Assembly: GCA_964596835.1 (NCBI GenBank)
Contig: CAZQVV010000093.1
Location: 1 to 10,604 of the forward strand
Direction of reading: 5' to 3'
DNA length: 10,604 nucleotides
Source: JAADGZ01 sp964596835
Lineage (GTDB): Bacteria > Pseudomonadota > Gammaproteobacteria > UBA6429 > Thiohalophilaceae
Part shown: piece after piece, positions 5,656 through 10,604 of the stretch
Position numbering within the stretch: position 1 is the first letter of the stretch
Layout of the letters: each line of letters starts with the position of its first letter
The notes under the pieces: generated by a model
Seen by the model: the letters and a program-made list of their open reading frames with translations, nothing else
Told to the model about the DNA's origin: nothing
Databases searched by the model: none
Program-made: the position numbers and the translations under genes

Positions 5656-7883
5656 ATGTTAAACAAAGAGCTGGAACTGACACTGAATAACGCATTTAAA
5701 CGCGCACGGCAGTTGAATCATGAATTCATGACCGTCGAGCACCTGCTCCTGGCTTTACTGGATAATGATGCGGCCATTAGTATCCTGCGCGCCTGTGGCG
5801 CCAGTCTTGAATCTCTGCGCAAGGATCTATCCGCTTTTCTGGATGAAACCACGCCCCTGATGCCTATGGCCGAGGAACGTGAGACCCAGCCTACGCTGGG
5901 CTTCCAACGCGTCTTGCAGCGTGCGGTTTTCCACGTACAGTCGTCCGGAAAACGTGAGGTCAACGGTGCTAACGTGTTGGTGGCCATTTTCAGCGAGCAG
6001 GAATCCCAGGCGGTCTATTTCCTGAAGAAACAGGATATTTCCCGTCTCGAAGTCGTCAACTATATTTCTCACGGTATTTCCAGGATATCGGATAACGAGC
6101 AGGCGGATACCGGCCTCCACAGCGAGGAGGAACACCCTGAGACCGCTGCACCGAATCCGCTGCAACAGTACACCATCAACCTGAATGAGCAGGCCCGCAA
6201 CGGCAAGATTGATCCGCTGATTGGACGCAAGCATGAAATTGAACGCACCATCCAGATCCTCTGCCGCCGCCGCAAAAACAACCCCTTGTTTGTCGGCGAA
6301 GCCGGGGTCGGTAAAACGGCGCTGGCCGAGGGCCTGGCGAAAAAGATCGTTGATGGCGAGGTGCCCGAAATTCTCAACAATTACACCATCTATTCACTGG
6401 ATCTGGGTGCGCTGCTGGCCGGCACCAAGTATCGCGGTGATTTTGAAAAACGTCTCAAGGCGGTTCTGGCCGAGCTCAAAAAGGACCCGGGATCGGTGCT
6501 GTTTATTGATGAAATTCATACCATTATTGGTGCCGGTGCCGCATCCGGTGGGGCCATGGATGCCTCCAACCTGATTAAACCCGTACTCTCCAACGGCGAA
6601 CTCAAATGCCTGGGCTCGACCACCTATCAGGAATACCGGGGTATTTTTGAAAAAGATCGGGCGCTGGCGCGGCGCTTCCAGAAAGTCGATGTCGCCGAAC
6701 CCACGGTCGAAGAGTGCATTCAGATTCTGGAAGGACTGAAGACGCGTTTCGAAGAGCACCATGATGTTCGTTATACCCGCCAGGCTTTGCGCACCGCCGC
6801 ACAACTATCCGAGCGTTATATCAATGACCGTCATTTGCCTGATAAAGCGATTGATGTCATCGATGAAGCCGGGGCGAATCAGCGCATGCAGCCTGTTTCC
6901 AAACGCAAGAAAACCATTGGCGTGCGTGATATTGAAAATATTGTCGCCAAAATTGCCCGCATTCCGCCAAAAACCGTGTCGTCCACCGATATGGAAGTGC
7001 TACGCAATCTGGAACGGGATCTGAAGCTGGTCATTTATGGTCAGGATCAGGCCATTGCCAGCCTCTCGACGGCGATCAAGCTGTCCCGCGCCGGACTGGG
7101 GCACGAAGACAAACCCATTGGTTCCTTCCTGTTTGCCGGCCCTACGGGGGTAGGCAAGACCGAAGTGACCAAACAGATGGCGCGCATCATGGGCATTGAG
7201 TTCATTCGATTTGACATGTCCGAATACATGGAAAGTCATACGGTGTCTCGCCTGATTGGCGCACCGCCTGGCTATGTCGGCTATGATCAGGGCGGTCTGC
7301 TGACCGAAGAAATCAGCAAGCACCCGCATGCCGTGCTGTTGCTGGATGAAATTGAAAAAGCCCACCCGGAAGTTTTCAACCTGCTATTGCAGGTAATGGA
7401 TCACGGCACCCTGACCGACAACAACGGCCGCAAGGCGGATTTCCGCAATGTCGTACTGGTGATGACCTCCAACGCCGGTGCCGATCGCATCAACCGCGCC
7501 TCCATTGGTTTTTCTCATCAGGATCATTCCAGTGATAACATGGAAGCCATCAAGAAGACCTTTACGCCGGAATTCCGCAACCGCCTGGACGGCATTATTT
7601 CCTTCAAGCAGCTCGGACCGGAGATTATCGGACGGGTGGTAGACAAGTTTATATTTGAGCTGGAAGGCCAACTGGAAGAAAAAGGCGTCAGTCTGCATAT
7701 GGATGACGAGACACGAACCTGGCTGGCAGTACACGGCTATGATCCCACCATGGGTGCGCGACCCATGGCGCGACTGATTCAGGACAAGATCAAGAAACCC
7801 CTGGCAGAAGAATTGCTATTCGGCAAACTGGCGAGCGGGGGACAGATCAGAATCAGCGTAAAAAATGGCGAATTCAGCTTTGA
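5656..7883 (+). CDS. clpA: ClpA, AAA+ unfoldase of the ClpAP protease (3' end in the N gap)
   Basis: 742 residues are readable before the N gap, against about 758 in E. coli ClpA, so only the last 10-20 residues and the stop are missing. The Clp N-domain (1-145) docks ClpS. AAA+ module 1 has Walker A GEAGVGKT (214-221) and Walker B VLFIDE (281-286). Module 2 has Walker A GPTGVGKT (495-502) and Walker B LLLDE (561-565). The IGF loop (617-619, within RASIGFSHQ) is the ClpP-docking tripeptide, placing it with ClpP-partnered ClpA rather than ClpB; the ClpB coiled-coil insertion is absent. The hexamer unfolds N-degron and other substrates into ClpP, which is not encoded here. AAGGA (5644-5648) precedes the ATG. 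Apparent readthrough across the gap to 7992 is an artefact of placeholder length. Confidence 0.97.
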
Positions 7884-7983
7884 NNNNNNNNNNNNNNNNN
7901 NNNNNNNNNNNNNNNNNNNNNNNNNNNNNNNNNNNNNNNNNNNNNNNNNNNNNNNNNNNNNNNNNNNNNNNNNNNNNNNNNNN
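7884..7983. other. Assembly gap (100 N)
   Basis: There are exactly 100 undetermined bases, a common placeholder for a gap of unknown size. It hides the clpA 3' end and the region downstream of infA. In E. coli a tRNA-Ser gene (serW) sits between clpA and infA; whether one exists here cannot be told. The 23 bases between the gap and the infA stop show nothing recognisable. Confidence 0.95.
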
Positions 7984-8006
7984 ACTGCATGAAATTCAGG
8001 ACAGAT

Positions 8007-8225
8007 CTAGCGGCCGCGGAAAACGATGCGACCCTTGCTTAAGTCGTAGGGGGTTAGCTGGACAGTGACTTTATCGCCCGTAAGGATACGGATATAATGT
8101 TTGCGCATTTTGCCTGAGATATGCGCGGTAACAACGTGACCATTTTCCAGTTCTACGCGGAACATGGTGTTCGGCAGGGTTTCACTCACCGTGCCTTCCA
8201 TTTCAATGTGTTCTTCTTTCGCCAT
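8007..8225 (-). CDS. infA: Translation initiation factor IF-1
   Basis: This 72-residue protein has the expected length and is a single OB-fold (S1-like) domain. IF-1 binds the ribosomal A site on the 30S subunit and assists IF-2 and IF-3 in start selection. MAKEEHIEMEGTVSETLPN, FRVELENGHVVTAHISGKMR and LSKGRIVF are essentially the proteobacterial consensus; the end is FRGR where E. coli has FRSR. The Shine-Dalgarno sequence is weak. It is on the minus strand downstream of bpt, separated by 253 bases that include a probable terminator, so it likely has its own promoter in 8226-8278. I could not identify a convincing one. Confidence 0.98.
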   Translation of the reverse strand: MAKEEHIEMEGTVSETLPNTMFRVELENGHVVTAHISGKMRKHYIRILTGDKVTVQLTPYDLSKGRIVFRGR

Positions 8226-8278
8226 TCGGTATTAATGCCTGTTTGTGACCTGACTTTACTTAGCGCGCATAATGCCTG

Positions 8279-8348
8279 AAACAAACAAAATATTCAAAAG
8301 ACATTTTACCTGCCTGCTGGCAACAGGCCTGCGGCTGCTTTTGAATAT
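8279..8348 (-). terminator. Probable intrinsic terminator after bpt
   Basis: On the minus strand an 11-bp perfect stem (8338-8348 with 8290-8300, ATATTCAAAAG and its complement) encloses a second GC-rich stem (GCCTG 8312-8316 with CAGGC 8324-8328). It is followed at once by TTTGTTTGTTT (8289-8279). Stem plus T-rich tail in the direction of bpt transcription fits factor-independent termination, separating the aat-bpt unit from infA. It lies about 125 bases after the bpt stop, and the outer stem is A/T-rich. Confidence 0.6.
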
Positions 8349-8430
8349 ATTGGCTTGTCGAGGGGTAGCAAACCTGATAACTGATCTCGAAAGAATCATT
8401 TCAAGGCACCTCAAACAAACTATAATTCAC

Positions 8431-8470
8431 ATTAATTAATCATTATTGATAATTGATTAATATCATTATT
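8431..8470. repeat. AT-rich iterated tract just after bpt
   Basis: This is a nearly pure A/T stretch with internal structure. ATTAATCA (8435-8442) and TGATTAAT (8454-8461) form an 8-bp inverted repeat, and ATCATTATT occurs twice (8439-8447, 8462-8470). It sits 5 bases downstream of the bpt stop codon. It may be an A/T-rich 3' region or a site for a bending or silencing protein; no specific function can be assigned. Confidence 0.5.
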
Positions 8471-8474
8471 TCAC

Positions 8475-9221
8475 TTAAGGCAAGACGATTTTTTCTATAC
8501 TATTCCAGCCCTCCTGTTGATCGAAAAACTCCAGCGGCGCATAGTTGTTTTTATAAGCCATTTTAGGCGACTCTGGATTCCAGTAACCCAAATACAGCCA
8601 GTCCCGTCCCGCCTCCTGAATCATGCGAATTTCAGTCAACACCGCATAGACGCCCAGACTGCGCTTGCCCCGTTCGGGATCAAAAAAGGTGTAAACAGCT
8701 GACAGCCCTTGCTCGAATTGATCCACCACCGCAACAGCGAGCAGTTCTTGCTGCAACCGAAATTCGATCAGCTCACTGTCACACCAGTGTGCGGTAATCA
8801 GGTTCTGGTAAGCCTCGGGATCATCCTTATCCATGCCGCCACCCGCGTGACGGGATGACATATAACGACGATAGAGTTTAAAGTGTTCTTCCCGGAAAAC
8901 AGCATCAACCACGTTGGTGCTTATATCCTCATTTCTTCGCCAACAGCGTTGCTGGCTACGATTTGGCCTGAATTCCTTAACCGGGATACGCACCGGGATA
9001 CACAACTTGCAGTTTGCACATTCTGGACGATAAACGTGATCGCCACTACGCCGAAACCCCAGGTTCGCCAACTGACTATACTGTTCCATACTGAGTGGAA
9101 AGGCGGGATCGACAAACACAGTGCTGGCCTGCCGATCATCCAGATAGCTACAGGGGTAGGGCGGGGTGACATAAAACGGCAATGCACTCAATAACCGGTG
9201 GAGTGTCAGTTCATCATTCAT
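8475..9221 (-). CDS. bpt: Aspartate/glutamate leucyltransferase Bpt (Ate family)
   Basis: This 248-residue protein belongs to the bacterial arginyl/leucyl-tRNA-protein transferase family. The gammaproteobacterial Bpt type transfers Leu from Leu-tRNA to proteins with N-terminal Asp or Glu, making them ClpS substrates in the cytoplasm. Seen are PCSYL (23-27), VDPAFPLS (37-44), and the cysteine cluster Cys68, Cys71, Cys74 in RPECANCKLCIPVRI. The C-terminal acetyltransferase-like half (about 105-248) contains YTFFDPERGKRSLGVY and YLGYWNPESPKMAYKNNYAP. The ATG at 9221 overlaps the aat stop by 8 bases, matches family length and is preferred over an in-frame TTG at 9254 inside aat. Leu rather than Arg as donor is inferred from the family. 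Confidence 0.94.
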   Translation of the reverse strand: MNDELTLHRLLSALPFYVTPPYPCSYLDDRQASTVFVDPAFPLSMEQYSQLANLGFRRSGDHVYRPECANCKLCIPVRIPVKEFRPNRSQQRCWRRNEDISTNVVDAVFREEHFKLYRRYMSSRHAGGGMDKDDPEAYQNLITAHWCDSELIEFRLQQELLAVAVVDQFEQGLSAVYTFFDPERGKRSLGVYAVLTEIRMIQEAGRDWLYLGYWNPESPKMAYKNNYAPLEFFDQQEGWNSIEKIVLP

Positions 9222-9957
9222 CCATTTTCCCGCCAGTGCGGACGATGGTCTCAATCAGTTCAGGTTCAAATTCCCAGTAGCCCTTATGATCGGGCAGGAC
9301 CGTAAAATGTTCAAGACTATGTATAAAAACATTGCGGGGAATGTTTTGCGCACCAAAATGATCAAGATGTTCTGACTGAATCTGGCAATCGATGAGGCCG
9401 AAGCCCCAGCACTGCAACTGCCGAACCAAATAGACAAAAGCAATTTTGGACGCATCACTGACACGGGTGAACATAGACTCGCCAAAAAACACTTTTCCCT
9501 GTGCAATACCATACAAGCCACCCACCAGCCTGTCCCCCTGCCAGCATTCGACTGAATGGGCATGGCCTGCGTCATGCAGGCGAGCATAGGCCTGCATCAT
9601 TTCATCGGTAATCCATGTGCCTGACTCATATTTTCGCGGCTGGGCGCATTCATAAATTACCTCAGTAAACGCTTCATCCAGAGAAACGCGAAAGGGGTTC
9701 TTTTTCAAGATCTTGCGCAAGCTGCGGGAAATCCGCAGCTTGCCCGGCGCCAGTAGTGAACGCGGATCCGGCGACCACCACAAAACAGGCTGATCATTAC
9801 TGTACCAGGGAAAGATCCCGCGCCGGTACGCCGCCAGCAAGCGCTCGATGCTGAGATCGCCACCGACAGCCAGCAGCCCATCCGGTTCACGCAAGGCCAG
9901 CTTTACATCTGGAAAGTCTTCACGATCATAGGGGTTCAGCCAATAGGGAGCGGTCAT
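9214..9957 (-). CDS. aat: Leucyl/phenylalanyl-tRNA-protein transferase Aat
   Basis: This 247-residue protein (234 in E. coli) transfers Leu or Phe from its tRNA to proteins with N-terminal Lys or Arg, creating primary N-degrons for ClpS. Family motifs are intact: ALREPDGLLAVGGDLS (21-36), YRRGIFPWY (44-52), WWSPDPR (60-66), GTWIT (113-117), FFGESMF (157-163) and LIDCQ (188-192). Trp115, Glu160 and Gln192 correspond to E. coli Trp111, Glu156 and Gln188 of the active site. Its stop overlaps bpt by 8 bases, so the two transferases are translationally coupled. No good ribosome binding site precedes the ATG, but its first bases (ATGA) overlap the stop of a small upstream ORF, so coupling from that ORF is possible. 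Confidence 0.96.
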   Translation of the reverse strand: MTAPYWLNPYDREDFPDVKLALREPDGLLAVGGDLSIERLLAAYRRGIFPWYSNDQPVLWWSPDPRSLLAPGKLRISRSLRKILKKNPFRVSLDEAFTEVIYECAQPRKYESGTWITDEMMQAYARLHDAGHAHSVECWQGDRLVGGLYGIAQGKVFFGESMFTRVSDASKIAFVYLVRQLQCWGFGLIDCQIQSEHLDHFGAQNIPRNVFIHSLEHFTVLPDHKGYWEFEPELIETIVRTGGKMDE

Positions 9958-10013
9958 AAGGTTAATTCTTTATCTCTGAGTTTTTTGAGCTCTGGAACGA
10001 TATCATCAAGCAT
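9954..10013 (-). CDS. Possible 19-codon ORF overlapping the aat start
   Basis: On the minus strand an ATG at 10013 gives MLDDIVPELKKLRDKELTL and stops at TGA (9956-9954), sharing ATGA with the aat start. AGGCAG lies a few bases upstream of the ATG. The same frame stays open another 30 codons upstream (to 10103) without ATG, so it could also be the remnant C-terminus of a longer gene. The peptide is highly charged and not one I recognise. It may be a leader that couples translation to aat, which has no ribosome binding site of its own, or a chance ORF. Confidence 0.35.
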   Translation of the reverse strand: MLDDIVPELKKLRDKELTL

Positions 10014-10073
10014 AAACTGCCTGCTACGGCGTGGGGGATAATAGCAGTCAAATGCATCCCGGCCAGGCTGCGG

Positions 10074-10079
10074 TATACT
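10074..10079 (+). promoter_or_regulatory. Possible -10 box for the YaiI-family gene
   Basis: TATACT lies 38 bases before the ATG at 10118, a sensible place for a -10 element. No good -35 hexamer is found at 16-18 bases upstream, so the call is tentative. Confidence 0.3.
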
Positions 10080-10117
10080 ACCGTGCCAGATTATTACAAT
10101 CGCCTATCAGGAAAATA

Positions 10118-10567
10118 ATGAGTTTAAAACAGATTTGGGTCGATGCTGATGCTTGCCCGAGAGTGATCAAAGAGATCCTGTTTCGGGCTGCGGACAGGGA
10201 GAGCATGCCTGTGATCCTGGTTGCCAACCAACCCCTCAAGGTTCCAGGATCCCGCTATATACGCTCGATCCAGGTGGCCGCTGGTTTTGACGTTGCGGAT
10301 AACTACATAGTGCAGCAGGTAGACATGGGTAACCTGGTGATAACCGCAGATATTCCATTGGCTGCGGCGGTAATAGCCAAAGGTTGCCTGGCCCTGAACC
10401 CACGAGGCGAGCTCTATACTGAAGAAAACATTCGCCAGCGCCTGAACATGCGGGATTTTATGGACATCCTACGCAGTAGCGGGGTGGACACCGGAGGGCC
10501 GGCAGCATTCAGCCAGGGTGATCGGCGAGCCTTTGCCAACCAGTTGGATCGATTGTTGGCCAGGTAG
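10118..10567 (+). CDS. yaiI: YaiI/YqxD family protein (UPF0178, DUF188)
   Basis: This 149-residue protein (152 in E. coli YaiI) belongs to a widespread family without an established function. Conserved acidic motifs are VDADACP (8-14), DNYI with Asp61, and TADIPLA (77-83). NPRGELYT (94-101), SGVDTGGPAAF (121-131) and DRRAFANQLDRLL (135-147) follow. The spaced aspartates resemble PIN-like nuclease folds, and I recall the family being grouped there, but nuclease activity is inference. The start is set by AGGA (10109-10112) before the ATG and by the family N-terminus; an in-frame ATG at 10031 would add 29 unrelated residues. It is divergent from aat. The remaining bases to 10604 hold nothing recognisable. 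Confidence 0.9.
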   Translation: MSLKQIWVDADACPRVIKEILFRAADRESMPVILVANQPLKVPGSRYIRSIQVAAGFDVADNYIVQQVDMGNLVITADIPLAAAVIAKGCLALNPRGELYTEENIRQRLNMRDFMDILRSSGVDTGGPAAFSQGDRRAFANQLDRLLAR

Positions 10568-10604
10568 ATTAGGCACCACTCGTACTTAACATAATATACA
10601 TTAT

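Noticed and set aside
7884..7992. clpA reading through the gap to a TGA at 7990-7992
   Set aside because: It depends on the gap being exactly 100 bases and would make ClpA about 20 residues too long; the stop is more likely inside the gap.
8003..8020. Cluster of restriction-like sites (AGATCT, GCGGCCGC, CCGCGG) suggesting vector sequence next to the gap
   Set aside because: The GC-rich part encodes the last codons of IF-1 (Phe-Arg-Gly-Arg), so it is native; only AGATCT is left and a single hexamer means nothing.

Overview
This window looks like a conserved chromosomal block from a gammaproteobacterium, probably a draft or metagenomic scaffold because a run of 100 N interrupts it. The evidence is gene order and protein family type. 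The order hflD, mnmA, rluE, icd, cspD, clpS, clpA, infA, bpt, aat follows the arrangement known from Pseudomonas, and Escherichia coli keeps parts of it. Genus or species cannot be read from the sequence alone.

Left part (1-3317, all minus strand). A leftward transcription unit carries rluE (23S rRNA pseudouridine synthase), mnmA (tRNA 2-thiouridylase) and hflD, with an ATGA overlap between mnmA and hflD. A secreted SYLF-domain protein follows only 14 bases after hflD. Beyond it lies a PemK/MazF-type toxin-antitoxin pair: the antitoxin is intact, but the toxin reading frame is broken by a frameshift and leaves the window at its left edge.

Middle (3318-5294). icd (NADP isocitrate dehydrogenase) is divergent from rluE. 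The spacer holds two outward-facing extended -10 boxes that form the arms of a perfect 11-bp inverted repeat, and the rluE transcript is predicted to be nearly leaderless. icd converges on cspD across a 13-bp stem hairpin. The cspD-clpS spacer (316 bases) has no gene but contains several inverted repeats.

Right part (5295-10604). clpS and clpA form a rightward pair; clpA runs into the N gap a few residues before its expected end. On the minus strand lie infA, bpt and aat, with bpt and aat overlapping by 8 bases. The aat start codon overlaps the stop of a possible 19-codon ORF. A YaiI/YqxD-family gene is divergent at the right end.

Functionally, the right part is a complete bacterial N-degron module. 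Aat and Bpt add Leu/Phe to protein N-termini, ClpS recognises those termini, and ClpA (with ClpP encoded elsewhere) unfolds and delivers the substrates. The left part is RNA modification and housekeeping. I did not find a convincing undescribed system. The most useful leads are the symmetric rluE/icd promoter pair, the damaged toxin next to an intact antitoxin, the small ORF coupled to aat, and the structured cspD-clpS spacer.
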